A DNA stretch of 64,000 bases, from contig OZ034969.1 in NCBI GenBank assembly GCA_964030785.1, positions 40,085,201-40,149,200 on the forward strand. Reading direction: 5' to 3'. Shown here piece by piece: positions 21,679-28,775 of the stretch. A program made the position numbers and the translations under genes. The notes under the pieces are model-generated. The model ran no database searches. It was given only the letters and a program-made list of their open reading frames with translations, and was not told where the DNA came from. Positions within the stretch are counted from its first letter, which is position 1. Each line of letters opens with the position of its first letter. The stretch is from Siderastrea siderea. Its lineage: Eukaryota; Cnidaria; Anthozoa; Scleractinia; Rhizangiidae.

Positions 21679-22320
21679 TTAGTCCGTGTCGTAATCCAAT
21701 CGACGTCGTAACTTTTTACCTTGGGCCCAATCTTCCCAACCGGGTAAAGGTTTCAATCGTTCCACTTCACGAGCGGGTCCTTTGCCTTTGCGACTCTCGG
21801 CTAACTTTTTTTCCAAGGTCTTGCGTTGTTCTCGAATGACTTCTAAACGCGACCGGCTATCCCCTCGACTGGTGGATGGGCTCCCTTTCTTAACAATGGG
21901 AATCTTACTGGTAGTGGCTGCTCCTTTGCCTTTCTTGGTTGCAGGGGTAATGGGTGGTTTGGGAGTCGACGGGCTGCCTTTTATCATGCGCTTCAACCAT
22001 TGTTCGACGGGTCCCGTCACCAAATCCCCGGCTTCTTCTTCTTCTTCGCCTGGTGGACCACCCGGGGCACCCGGGGCACCAACCCCCACCCCGCCGGGAA
22101 ATTGACGAATGCGTTTGGTTAACTTGATTAATTCTTGACTCAACGGTTTGGTTTGAGCATTGACCAAGGCTGGGGGTAATTGGGGATTGGCTAATAACAC
22201 ATGTTTTCGGGCGGCGAGCGTTGCGGCTTTGTTCAACAAGGCATTTTCGGTGAGTTCTCCTTTGTAATATTGAATGAGTTGTTCCAAGTCCTTTTGGGGA
22301 ATCATGTAGACCTCGTCCAT
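21679..22320 (-). CDS. Conserved Polinton protein of unknown role (213 aa)
   Basis: The ATG lies at 22320. The first 75 residues are helical and leucine-rich (LTENALLNKA, LTKRIRQFPGG); the middle has a Gly/Pro-rich hinge and an EEEEE run; the last 100 are basic with Ser/Thr/Lys linkers, ending PLPGWEDWAQGKKLRRRL. Proteins with a LTENALLNKA segment are, from memory, common next to capsid genes in cnidarian Polintons. A structural or scaffold role is plausible but not shown. It overlaps the end of the zinc-ribbon ORF upstream by 19 bases. Confidence 0.7.
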   Translation of the reverse strand: MDEVYMIPQKDLEQLIQYYKGELTENALLNKAATLAARKHVLLANPQLPPALVNAQTKPLSQELIKLTKRIRQFPGGVGVGAPGAPGGPPGEEEEEAGDLVTGPVEQWLKRMIKGSPSTPKPPITPATKKGKGAATTSKIPIVKKGSPSTSRGDSRSRLEVIREQRKTLEKKLAESRKGKGPAREVERLKPLPGWEDWAQGKKLRRRLDYDTD

Positions 22321-22532
22321 GTTCGTTGACTACAGTCGGGGCAAAGTTCCCCGTCTTCCTGGTCACGGCAACTCTTACAAAGACGGGCCCTCAAGATGTG
22401 TTGGTACTCTCGATACAACAGGTGATATTTATGCTTCCAATAATGACACTCGTCTTTCCACTTGTCGGTGGCCCGATTGGCCTCTTGTAATAGAGTCATC
22501 CACGTAGGGAGGGTTAACGAACACATTGACAT
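22302..22532 (-). CDS. Small coiled-coil protein with a zinc ribbon
   Basis: The longer open frame would begin at a GTG, so I chose the ATG at 22532 (a second ATG is at 22526), giving 76 residues. A helical stretch with many Trp, Tyr and Lys residues is followed by CKSC and CPDC separated by eleven residues, a likely zinc ribbon. It overlaps the gene upstream by 19 bases and the gene downstream by 19 bases, a packing that supports real coding use. No family is recognised. Confidence 0.6.
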   Translation of the reverse strand: MSMCSLTLPTWMTLLQEANRATDKWKDECHYWKHKYHLLYREYQHILRARLCKSCRDQEDGELCPDCSQRTWTRST

Positions 22533-22831
22533 AGCACCTCGTGAAGTCCTTGAAACAACCCTTGTCCTTTTTGTTGGACTAACCACTGACGACGTTTTTT
22601 GACGGAATGTCGACGACGTCCCAAATCACGTAGTACCTTTTTATAGGGTTGAAGTTTAGCCAGCATGGGTGGGGTGACAGGAATCTTGTTTTTTAAAAAG
22701 TTCAAGACCAGTTCACTCACAGCATTGATTTGATCGGCATTGGCATGTTGTAACAATTCTTGACGTTTGGAACCATTGGCTTCTTGTAACATGGACCGTA
22801 AAAACGGTAATTGACGTCGAAGACGTTGCAT
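22514..22831 (-). CDS. Conserved small helical Polinton protein (105 aa)
   Basis: The ATG at 22829-22831 follows the upstream stop by three bases. The product is basic and mainly helical: QRLRRQLPFLRSML, then a segment on NADQINAVSELVLNFL and a C-terminal GQGLFQGLHEVL. I recall small proteins with a KKRR...GxG...LL...VL ending as a recurrent Polinton component of unknown function, located among core genes. A TATA-like TATAAAACG sits about 50 bases upstream inside the previous gene. Confidence 0.7.
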   Translation of the reverse strand: MQRLRRQLPFLRSMLQEANGSKRQELLQHANADQINAVSELVLNFLKNKIPVTPPMLAKLQPYKKVLRDLGRRRHSVKKRRQWLVQQKGQGLFQGLHEVLCQCVR

Positions 22832-22834
22832 CCT

Positions 22835-22999
22835 TTATCGGTGACGACGACGATACCGTTGATTGGCTTTTTGAATCGTGCGTTTTATACGTTTATCCGT
22901 TTCCAAGGCCGCGGCTTTCCCCAATCCTACCATAGCGGGCACCAATAGATTTAAAAAACCGCCTCGTTGACGACGGCGTCGTCTTTTCCTCCTCACCAT
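22835..22999 (-). CDS. Tiny pX-like core protein (54 aa)
   Basis: The ATG is at 22997-22999 and the stop at 22835. The product opens with MVRRKRRRRR, then QRGG, then a hydrophobic helix (FLNLLVPAMVGLG) and a basic tail. This layout (Arg tract, Q/M-x-G-G, hydrophobic segment) recalls the small adenovirus core peptide pX/mu. The QRGG would be a cleavage site for the element's protease. It is shorter than usual gene-finding cut-offs but fits tightly between its neighbours. Confidence 0.7.
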   Translation of the reverse strand: MVRRKRRRRRQRGGFLNLLVPAMVGLGKAAALETDKRIKRTIQKANQRYRRRHR

Positions 23000-23325
23000 G
23001 GTCGACCTGTCAATAGACGTTGAAGGGCTTTGTCTTGTTTGATGAGGTCTTGCGTCTCTTTATAGCCTTGACGGGTATTGCGTTTAAAATCTTGCCACCA
23101 ACCCCCACCTCGTTGTCGTCGGTAATGTTGTACATTATCGGTAATGCCTTTCAAGGCTTGACCCCCTAATTTGCCTAAAGCCAGTCCAAACCCAGGCGCT
23201 GGCCCTGATAGAAACATACTCATGCCATGGGCAATTTTATCCACCAAACGGGGTTTGCGACGCATTAAAGCCCCTCCTCGTTGTTTCCTTTTTCTGCGTC
23301 GTCGTCGTCGTTGTTGGACGGCCAT
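22993..23325 (-). CDS. Basic core protein with two QRGG sites (110 aa)
   Basis: Begins MAVQQRRRRRRKRKQRGGAL and has a second RRQRGGGW near residue 70. The part between is Gly-rich with a moderately hydrophobic helix (MSMFLSGPAPGFGLALG). Two protease-type sites would release three peptides. The gene overlaps the end of the membrane-protein gene upstream by 61 bases and has its own ATAAAAAG box at 23356-23367. Probable DNA-condensing virion protein. Confidence 0.65.
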   Translation of the reverse strand: MAVQQRRRRRRKRKQRGGALMRRKPRLVDKIAHGMSMFLSGPAPGFGLALGKLGGQALKGITDNVQHYRRQRGGGWWQDFKRNTRQGYKETQDLIKQDKALQRLLTGRPW

Positions 23326-23930
23326 GGTTCTAAGAGTGTGGGACTAGGAGGGAGCGGCTTTTTATGGATCCAATAGTCTTTAGGTCTCAAGGGACGAGGA
23401 CATCCGTCTACATAGCATAGGGCTTCCAAGGGTTGGTACACAAAATGACCATGGTAATCTTGCACACATCGTTTGGGTAACGGAGGGGTGAAATCCACAA
23501 TGGTATCATCCAAGGTTTGCATCTTGATTAAAAATCGTTCCAGATCCTCCAAGGGAATACCCCGCACATGGGTTTTCAATTCGGTCAAGGCTTTGGCATA
23601 GGTGGTAAACGCAAACCGACTCATGGTCACTTTAAATCGGTATTGTTTAAAATCATTCCATCCTTTGACCACCGTGCCCACCGCCGCCAAACACGCTACC
23701 AATGTACTGTTTTCCAATAGCGGACCCGCAATCATGCCGGCGGCCATCAGGAGTAAGGCCATACCATTGAACAAGGCATTGATACATCTGTAATGATTCA
23801 ACATTTTTCGATAACACCACCATTGTTGACGATAAAAAGCATACAAGGAATCCATGCGTTGTAATAATTCTGGGGGGAAGGGAAGACCATGCTGTTTCGA
23901 TCCATTCAATAACGACACGACGGTTTTCAT
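23265..23930 (-). CDS. Two-helix membrane protein, possibly SLATT-like
   Basis: A longer frame would start at a GTG; the first ATG is at 23930, two bases after the upstream stop, giving 221 residues. There are two adjacent hydrophobic helices (about 48-69, NALFNGMALLLMAAGMIAG, and 75-90, LVACLAAVGTVV), then a long amphipathic cytosolic region containing WNDFKQYRF and a proline-rich acidic tail. Two paired TM helices followed by a helical domain is the layout of SLATT (SMODS and SLOG-associating 2TM) effectors. The element also encodes a SLOG protein (33439-34167), which makes this reading attractive. Similarity is topological only; it may instead be an unrelated virion or host-interaction membrane protein. 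Confidence 0.55.
   Translation of the reverse strand: MKTVVSLLNGSKQHGLPFPPELLQRMDSLYAFYRQQWWCYRKMLNHYRCINALFNGMALLLMAAGMIAGPLLENSTLVACLAAVGTVVKGWNDFKQYRFKVTMSRFAFTTYAKALTELKTHVRGIPLEDLERFLIKMQTLDDTIVDFTPPLPKRCVQDYHGHFVYQPLEALCYVDGCPRPLRPKDYWIHKKPLPPSPTLLEPWPSNNDDDDAEKGNNEEGL
23356..23367 (-). promoter_or_regulatory. Late TATA box for the core gene at 23325
   Basis: CCATAAAAAGCC on the minus strand, 31-42 bases upstream of the ATG. It belongs to the recurrent TATAAAAAG set of the late block. Confidence 0.6.
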
Positions 23931-23932
23931 CC

Positions 23933-24847
23933 TCACGGCGAAACACGGGACGACGAGGTTTGTACGCTCGGTGCTCCTCCTTGTTTATAACTGGTCACAA
24001 TGCTATTGGTCATGGTGACATTAGCAATTTCACGTCCTTGGGCCAACTGTTCTTGATCTTGTAACAGCATACGTAAACGTCGTTGTAAATCCGCTTGACG
24101 CAAGGTACGAGGCTGTCTGCCAGAACTCCCAGACGTCCAAGATCCTCGAGGGGTAGCTGGATTGGAGGCAGGTGTCAAAGGGGAAGTGGGGGTATTTCGT
24201 CGTCGTCCTCGTATTCGTCTCGGTCGTCGTCCACGACGACCCCCACCACCTCCACCACCCCCACCACCACCACCTCCACCTCCACCACCACCACCTCCAC
24301 CACCACCAGCACCACCAGCACCACCAGCACCAGCACCTCCACCACCACCAGCACCACCAGCACCACCACCACCAGCACCACGTCCACCACGAGCACCACC
24401 ACCGCTTCCACCACCACGTCCACCACCACGTCCACCACGTCCACCACCACCACCACGTCCATTACCATTACCCCCAGCACCCGCTGCTGTTCGAGCACCC
24501 GCTGCCAAAGGTACGCTAGGAGGACTCGCAGGGGTTCGAGCACCAGAAGACTCCGGGGTAGTGTGTATGCTACGGTAGGATTGACTCCCTGGACTTCCTA
24601 CCCCAGCAGGGGAAGAGGCCTGGGAAGGGGGCGCACCATCTCTACCGGTAATGGGGAGAGCTTCCATAAACTGAAAGAGGGGCTCGGCTTCCATTTCCTC
24701 CATGGCGACGTCGAGAAGGCCTTGGTCTCCCGTGAAATACAAATCTTGCCAGGCGCTTGGGGACATTTGATTGCCGCTGGATGCCCCCACACCCGCAGGG
24801 GACACGGTATCGTACGATTGCGGAGGTTGACGGTCATCATCCGCCAT
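23933..24847 (-). CDS. Gly/Arg-rich (RGG) protein with a poly-glycine core
   Basis: The frame extends up to 24877, but that start would be a TTG lying next to the TATA box at 24886-24893. The ATG at 24847 sits correctly downstream, giving 304 residues. The first 120 residues are acidic and Ser/Pro-rich. Residues of about 120-200 are almost only Gly with scattered Arg and Ala, ending in a poly-Gly run and RRGRRPRRIRGRRR. The C-terminus has a short helical part. RGG tracts usually bind nucleic acid. The GGN coding repeat (24236-24475) has open shadow frames on both strands and is prone to slippage. Function unknown; a core or scaffolding role is possible. Confidence 0.65.
   Translation of the reverse strand: MADDDRQPPQSYDTVSPAGVGASSGNQMSPSAWQDLYFTGDQGLLDVAMEEMEAEPLFQFMEALPITGRDGAPPSQASSPAGVGSPGSQSYRSIHTTPESSGARTPASPPSVPLAAGARTAAGAGGNGNGRGGGGGRGGRGGGRGGGSGGGARGGRGAGGGGAGGAGGGGGAGAGGAGGAGGGGGGGGGGGGGGGGGGGGGGGRRGRRPRRIRGRRRNTPTSPLTPASNPATPRGSWTSGSSGRQPRTLRQADLQRRLRMLLQDQEQLAQGREIANVTMTNSIVTSYKQGGAPSVQTSSSRVSP
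24236..24475. repeat. CCN/GGN trinucleotide tract inside the RGG gene
   Basis: About 240 bases of CCACC/CCACCA/GCACCA words encoding Gly, Ala and Arg on the minus strand. Open frames of His or Pro and Thr/Ser runs on the other strand are by-products. Confidence 0.95.
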
Positions 24848-24885
24848 GGTTTGCTTTTCTCTTTTTACCTGTTCCAAGGGGGTGC

Positions 24886-24893
24886 CTTTATAG
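24886..24893 (-). promoter_or_regulatory. TATA box for the RGG gene
   Basis: TATAAAGG on the minus strand, 39 bases upstream of the ATG at 24847, lying at the 3' end of the ATPase gene. It decides the start choice. Confidence 0.65.
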
Positions 24894-25541
24894 TCGTTTT
24901 TGATAGGTGCGAGTCCATCCTTCGTCTTTTAACAGGTGACTCAACAACCGTTGTTGATCGGACGAGGCCGGATGTAAATCCAAGACCAAATACCCATACG
25001 GTCGTGTAGTGGCTTGATGAAACGTCTCCAACGTGTCTTTCCACGTGGTCGGAAACGATTGAAGCATGACATTGCGTACCCCTAATTGATCTCGGGGGTT
25101 CTTGAACGCCACGATGTAATGGGCATTGCGGGATATACTTTTAGCATAGCGACCCACGGGAAACATGTCTTGGCACAAGTAGAGCACCGTCACCCCTTGA
25201 TGATGCGAATGTTTGGTGAATAAATCCAACACGCGTTTATCGTGACTGCCTTCATCCATTAAATCATCCAAGACCAGGACCCCCTGTCCTTCAGGAAACC
25301 ATTGCACTAAGGCCTCATGATCGGGAATCCCTTCGTGAAACACCACCCCACGATCTTGCATACCTTGAAATCGATCTTGCCAGGCCCCATAACAATAATG
25401 CATTTGGGTCGGTGGACTTTCAAACAACTCGGGGTTGTCTACCAAGAGTTTTTCCGTAAACGCGGTTTTCCCACATCCCGAAGGACCCACCACCAAGATA
25501 GAGGAGGGGGTGTGAAAACGAAACGGTTTCCCCGTTTGCAT
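24888..25541 (-). CDS. FtsK/HerA-type DNA packaging ATPase
   Basis: A 217-residue P-loop ATPase that would pump the genome into the capsid. Walker A is GPSGCGKT (19-26) and Walker B is VLVLDD (88-93), followed by a KHSHHQGVTVLYLCQD segment, the usual order in Polinton and other PRD1/adenovirus-lineage packaging ATPases. Length is normal for Polintons. It is the first gene downstream of the tRNA-like unit, whose trailer contains CAATAAAAAGG about 35-45 bases before the ATG and may act as its TATA. Confidence 0.95.
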   Translation of the reverse strand: MQTGKPFRFHTPSSILVVGPSGCGKTAFTEKLLVDNPELFESPPTQMHYCYGAWQDRFQGMQDRGVVFHEGIPDHEALVQWFPEGQGVLVLDDLMDEGSHDKRVLDLFTKHSHHQGVTVLYLCQDMFPVGRYAKSISRNAHYIVAFKNPRDQLGVRNVMLQSFPTTWKDTLETFHQATTRPYGYLVLDLHPASSDQQRLLSHLLKDEGWTRTYQKRL

Positions 25542-25560
25542 GATGACGAACTACCCTTAG

Positions 25561-25570
25561 AAAAAAAAAA
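25561..25570 (-). terminator. Pol III type terminator (T10)
   Basis: Ten consecutive T on the minus strand, 14 bases beyond the 3' end of the tRNA-like gene. The trailer AAAAAG-GTGC-CTTTTT can also fold into a small hairpin. A T run at this distance is the standard stop for RNA polymerase III. Confidence 0.7.
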
Positions 25571-25584
25571 GGCACCTTTTTATT

Positions 25585-25672
25585 GGAATCGGTGGGACTC
25601 GAACCCACGCACGATCCCCCTACACCTATTTTTCGGGGGATCCAAAGGCTCTACCCACTGAGCTACGACTCC
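25585..25672 (-). tRNA. tRNA-like Pol III gene with an abnormal anticodon arm
   Basis: On the minus strand the sequence has a 7-bp acceptor stem (GGAGTCG/CGATTCC), a normal D arm (GCTC/GAGC) with A box TAGCTCAGTGG, and a perfect T arm (GTGGG-TTCGAGT-CCCAC) with B box GGTTCGAGTCC. The anticodon region is wrong: instead of a 5-bp stem and 7-base loop there are six extra bases and an 8-bp hairpin GATCCCCC/GGGGGATC with a 14-base loop. Total length is 88 bases, 16 more than canonical. A short intron does not rescue a normal anticodon stem. It could be a decayed tRNA kept as a Pol III transcript, a processing signal between late genes, or a tRNA mimic. Confidence 0.65.
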
Positions 25673-25701
25673 GACACCACTTTTTTTCCAACAAATTTTA
25701 T

Positions 25702-26241
25702 TTAACCATTACATTGATGATACGGATGACAACACAGTTGATACCATCTGGCTTCTTGGCCTACAATCAATTGTTGAAGGCGTTGACCGGCTTGATGGTC
25801 ATTACTAACATAATCATGATCCGAAAACTCATTTAAAAACTCTTGCAAGGTCCGTCCACGGGCTTTGGCTTTCAAATACAACAAGGCGTAATCACCACAA
25901 CTCTTGCTTGAAATGGCTTGGAGGGACTTGCCATTGGTCACCACATACTTCCAATGTTGGACAATCCAATCTCGTAACGGGGTAGCTTGCACGTACGTAT
26001 CCAATGGCAAAGCATAACTGTCCAGGACTTCACACACCTTTCCATCTGTCCACACCGCTAACCAATGTTGTCCCGGTTGATCGTGTGGGTCCGTATTCAC
26101 AATGTACCCTTGGGGTTGGGTCTTGACAGGACTCTTGGGTAAACGATCACAGGCCACCGTCCCGTAAAAGACAGGGTTCAATTGGGGGTCGTCTCGGGCT
26201 AAATAATCCAACTGCACATTATTCAAGGCCACATGTTCCAT
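25702..26241 (-). CDS. Adenovirus-like cysteine protease (adenain/Ulp1 fold)
   Basis: A 179-residue maturation protease. Catalytic residues are in the expected order: His in GQHWLAVW (H59), Asp in VLDSY (D74), Gln in SLQAIS (Q108) and Cys in SKSCGDYALLY (C115). Length is close to adenovirus and other Polinton proteases. It lies directly downstream of the capsid gene, as usual. Its likely substrates are the small core proteins with QRGG/MRGG motifs in this element. Confidence 0.95.
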   Translation of the reverse strand: MEHVALNNVQLDYLARDDPQLNPVFYGTVACDRLPKSPVKTQPQGYIVNTDPHDQPGQHWLAVWTDGKVCEVLDSYALPLDTYVQATPLRDWIVQHWKYVVTNGKSLQAISSKSCGDYALLYLKAKARGRTLQEFLNEFSDHDYVSNDHQAGQRLQQLIVGQEARWYQLCCHPYHQCNG

Positions 26242-26243
26242 CT

Positions 26244-27644
26244 TCAGTGCTGGTAAATGTTATACAACACGGCTCCGTTCCTGTCAATCTCCAGCAAATT
26301 CTCAAATTCTCCATACACGAGTACGGTTATATTGACACCGGGGGCAGCTCCAAATTCCAAGACCAGTTGTAAATCACCTGTTTGCTTGGGGTTGAGGTTT
26401 TGACTGTCAGCACATCCATTGGCCACATTGTCAAACATGAACAAGGTACAATTTTTCCTGTGGCCCCAATCCAGCAGTTCTACCATATTGCCTTTCTTTT
26501 TACACCAGGCACCACTGGCTTGCAGAAAACGGAAGTAGCCTAGATTATCTCGGGTGCCATTGTTGCGCACTAACTGGAGGGTTTCATAAGGGTACTCTTC
26601 TCCTTTGACAATCTGTCGAATGGAGGTCAGACCAAATTTCTGGAAACAGAACGGATCTCGGGTCACATCTCCATTGAAGGCACGGCTGTCCAGTAACCCC
26701 ACAATCATTCGGTCAGGTATTCTGTTTTGAAACAGGTTGGGGATATCAAAGCGGACCAGGTTGTTTTGCATGCTGAAAGTCCGGATTTCACTGCGGACGG
26801 TCGGGTAAGCCGCCACTTCTCCTTCATTGTGTCTTTTGCTAGATATACTCTGGTAGATGGCGTCATTCAAACGCAGTTGACAGAGATGAAACCGTAGTTT
26901 CACATCCCCTTCCATCAATCGGCCAGCTAGAGCCACTCCATTCAAAAACAAGCTGGGGCTGTTGAAATGAAATTTCATCTTGATTTCGATACCAGGCACC
27001 AACAGTTTGCCAGTGTGAAAGACTTCCAAGTGCGGGGTAAACACTAGACTGTGGGTGGCACCTGCAGCATACTTGGCGGTTTCGGCTACCATGGCAGCCA
27101 AGGCTCCTTTGTGATGGGCGGGGAGATCCCGGTAGTCATTATGGGGTGTAGCGCTGTCGGTGTTGTTGGCAGTCCATTGGGGTGGGAAATCCACTTGATT
27201 GAACCATCCTTGGGGTCCTAACACGGTCTTGCCATCTTCTCGGTCATAATTCAGCAAGGTTTCTAGGTAAGCTTTGTAATGATAGGTGTCGGATTGTGGA
27301 CTGATCAACGTGCCATTCAACTGCAAGTCAATTTGTTTGATGATGGAATGGGCCAAATTATTGACGGGCCACAATTTCTCCGCGGCCACCAAGTTCCCGT
27401 TATCATCCTTTTTCAAACTCAATTCCATGGTAAAGTAACTGCGTCCCAAATCCACAAAATCGTCCAACCCTGGAATGATGAATTCCATAGGATTGATACC
27501 CGTGGTGGTGGGTTGAATGGTGACCATGCGATAGGCATTGATGCTAATGTCGGTCGGTGGCACCTTGAAAATCCGTAAGGCAGGGTTGACGGTCCCTTCG
27601 GAACGCTCGTGAGCCGGGGCGGTTTGTGTACTCACGTCAGGCAT
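26244..27644 (-). CDS. Major capsid protein, double jelly-roll (hexon-like)
   Basis: A 466-residue capsid subunit of the double jelly-roll lineage. Recognisable segments include LDDFVDLGRSYFTMEL (about 60-75), NNLAHSIIKQIDLQLNG (95-111) and YHYKAYLETLLNYDRE (121-136), the conserved start of jelly-roll 1 in Polinton capsid proteins. The C-terminus ends with a strand-rich segment (VLVYGEFENLLEIDRNG). Two bases separate it from the protease gene. A TATAAAAAC box (27686-27694) lies 42-50 bases upstream of the ATG. Confidence 0.95.
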   Translation of the reverse strand: MPDVSTQTAPAHERSEGTVNPALRIFKVPPTDISINAYRMVTIQPTTTGINPMEFIIPGLDDFVDLGRSYFTMELSLKKDDNGNLVAAEKLWPVNNLAHSIIKQIDLQLNGTLISPQSDTYHYKAYLETLLNYDREDGKTVLGPQGWFNQVDFPPQWTANNTDSATPHNDYRDLPAHHKGALAAMVAETAKYAAGATHSLVFTPHLEVFHTGKLLVPGIEIKMKFHFNSPSLFLNGVALAGRLMEGDVKLRFHLCQLRLNDAIYQSISSKRHNEGEVAAYPTVRSEIRTFSMQNNLVRFDIPNLFQNRIPDRMIVGLLDSRAFNGDVTRDPFCFQKFGLTSIRQIVKGEEYPYETLQLVRNNGTRDNLGYFRFLQASGAWCKKKGNMVELLDWGHRKNCTLFMFDNVANGCADSQNLNPKQTGDLQLVLEFGAAPGVNITVLVYGEFENLLEIDRNGAVLYNIYQH

Positions 27645-27646
27645 GT

Positions 27647-27874
27647 TTAACGTCGTCGAGTGGTACCCCGTCGTCGTCGTGAGGGGTTTTTATAGCGTCG
27701 TCCTCGTGCTAAACGTTGTCTCAAATCAAACCCGGGGACTCTCATGACCTCGGGACTTAACCATCCACCACGTTGTCGTCGTCGCATGAGTTTCCAAAAC
27801 GGATACAGTCCACCCCATTGAGACAACCCTCGATCACTACGAATCCGTCGAGGTCGTGAATGCACGGGTTCCAT
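27647..27874 (-). CDS. Small basic protein with MRRRQRGGW site (75 aa)
   Basis: A very basic 75-residue protein with RRRQRGGW in the middle and an Arg-rich C-terminus (PSRRRRGTTRRR). Its ATG overlaps the stop of the gene upstream (TAATG), typical of tightly packed viral genes. QRGG is a candidate protease site. Likely a DNA-binding virion core protein. Confidence 0.65.
   Translation of the reverse strand: MEPVHSRPRRIRSDRGLSQWGGLYPFWKLMRRRQRGGWLSPEVMRVPGFDLRQRLARGRRYKNPSRRRRGTTRRR
27686..27694 (-). promoter_or_regulatory. Late TATA box for the major capsid gene
   Basis: TATAAAAAC on the minus strand upstream of the capsid ATG at 27644, inside the small basic gene. Confidence 0.6.
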
Positions 27875-28200
27875 TAGACTCCCAAAATATCACGTGCACG
27901 TTTGGTTTGTTTGGGAAATAAGGCAGTGGCTACACGCACGGCGTCTTTCACGTTCTTATGACTCAACGCTTTCTTGGCTTGTTTGGTGATTTCTTTTTTA
28001 AGGACGTCTTCGGCTTTGCGTTTGATACCTCGTGTCAAACCCGTTTCCAAGCCTCTCTTGATATTACTAGGCAATTTTAAAGGATTTCGCGTCCTTATAA
28101 GACCTTGCAACCCCCCACGCATCAGATCCGTCATCACTCCTTTGCCTTGTTGATCATACCACTCGTCGGTTCGAAATCGTGTCAAACTTCCCCCACGCAT
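27874..28200 (-). CDS. Basic virion-type protein with two MRGG sites (108 aa)
   Basis: Opens with MRGGSLTRF and has DLMRGGLQGL near residue 27; both fit the (M/I/L/Q)-x-G-G rule for adenain. The remainder is basic and helical (KRKAEDVLKKEITKQAKKAL) and ends with VATALFPKQTKRARDILGV. The layout (protease sites, basic helices, C-terminal peptide) vaguely recalls adenovirus pVI, whose C-terminal peptide is a protease cofactor, but I see no sequence match. Confidence 0.6.
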   Translation of the reverse strand: MRGGSLTRFRTDEWYDQQGKGVMTDLMRGGLQGLIRTRNPLKLPSNIKRGLETGLTRGIKRKAEDVLKKEITKQAKKALSHKNVKDAVRVATALFPKQTKRARDILGV

Positions 28201-28254
28201 GGTGCCTTCTTCTTCACCAGGGATAAACGTTTTGTTTGGGCTTTATGGGACTCC

Positions 28255-28265
28255 CCTTTTTATAC
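28255..28265 (-). promoter_or_regulatory. Late TATA box upstream of the gene at 28200
   Basis: GGTATAAAAAG on the minus strand, about 55-65 bases before the ATG. A nearer CATAAAG at about 28240 may be used instead. Confidence 0.5.
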
Positions 28266-28273
28266 CGTCATCA

Positions 28274-28459
28274 TCATCGTCGTTTTTTCCGAAAAGCGGC
28301 TTCCAACCCTTTTTTAGCCCCGTAACTCGCGGCACCACTTGCGGCACCCAACGCCACAGCTTTTCCTCCAGCGATCAAGGCTGGAATGAGGGCCGCCAGG
28401 GGCAAGAGACCCCCTCGTTGCCTTCTTCGTCTCCTTCGACGCACTCTTGTCTTGGGCAT
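28274..28459 (-). CDS. pX-like core peptide precursor (61 aa)
   Basis: MPKTRVRRRRRRRQRGGLLP is followed by a Leu/Ala/Gly-rich hydrophobic stretch (AALIPALIAGGKAVALGAAS) and a basic end. Arg tract, QRGG site and hydrophobic helix are the layout of the adenovirus pX/mu precursor. It has its own TATAAAAAG at 28488-28496, 30-37 bases upstream of the ATG. Confidence 0.7.
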   Translation of the reverse strand: MPKTRVRRRRRRRQRGGLLPLAALIPALIAGGKAVALGAASGAASYGAKKGLEAAFRKKRR

Positions 28460-28487
28460 CTTTGTTTGTTTTCACAACTCTTGTTTT

Positions 28488-28496
28488 CTTTTTATA
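28488..28496 (-). promoter_or_regulatory. Late TATA box for the pX-like gene
   Basis: TATAAAAAG on the minus strand, 29-37 bases upstream of the ATG at 28459. It is the clearest example of the late promoter motif. Confidence 0.7.
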
Positions 28497-28497
28497 C

Positions 28498-28737
28498 TCA
28501 CATGAGGTTGCACGTAAACGATTCCCCCGCCCACCGTTTGCGTTTCCCACTTCGCATTTCTTCCATACGTTTCTTCGTTGATCTTAGGTAATTCTTTTTG
28601 GCTAACTTTTCTACCCCTTTGGTGATGGACCAAGCGGCCTTAGGAATCCCGGCAATCACTGCGTTGACCCCTTCCCCCGCTTGTGGACGCTGTGGTCGGC
28701 GTCGTCGTCGTCGTCGTCGTCGTCGTTTCGGAGGCAT
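28498..28737 (-). CDS. Arg-rich core protein (79 aa)
   Basis: MPPKRRRRRRRRRRPQRPQA opens the protein. A short hydrophobic segment (NAVIAGIPKAAWSI) and a Lys/Arg-rich C-terminus follow. There is no QRGG site. Likely condenses DNA in the particle. CATAAAAAAG at 28766-28775 lies about 30-38 bases upstream of the ATG. Confidence 0.65.
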   Translation of the reverse strand: MPPKRRRRRRRRRRPQRPQAGEGVNAVIAGIPKAAWSITKGVEKLAKKNYLRSTKKRMEEMRSGKRKRWAGESFTCNLM

Positions 28738-28765
28738 GATTGATTTGGGTTCCCTTCTCGTCTCT

Positions 28766-28775
28766 CTTTTTTATG
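28766..28775 (-). promoter_or_regulatory. Late TATA box for the Arg-rich core gene
   Basis: CATAAAAAAG on the minus strand, 29-38 bases before the ATG at 28737, overlapping the stop region of the penton-like gene upstream. Confidence 0.5.

Noticed and set aside
24095..25009. Rightward open frames rich in Thr/Ser, Pro or His across the RGG gene
   Set aside because: All are by-products of the CCN/GGN tract; the leftward RGG frame has a TATA box, a proper ATG and neighbours in the same direction.
25585..25672. Ordinary functional tRNA with a short intron
   Set aside because: No placement of an intron gives a 5-bp anticodon stem; the 8-bp hairpin and the extra bases after the D arm do not fit a decoding tRNA.
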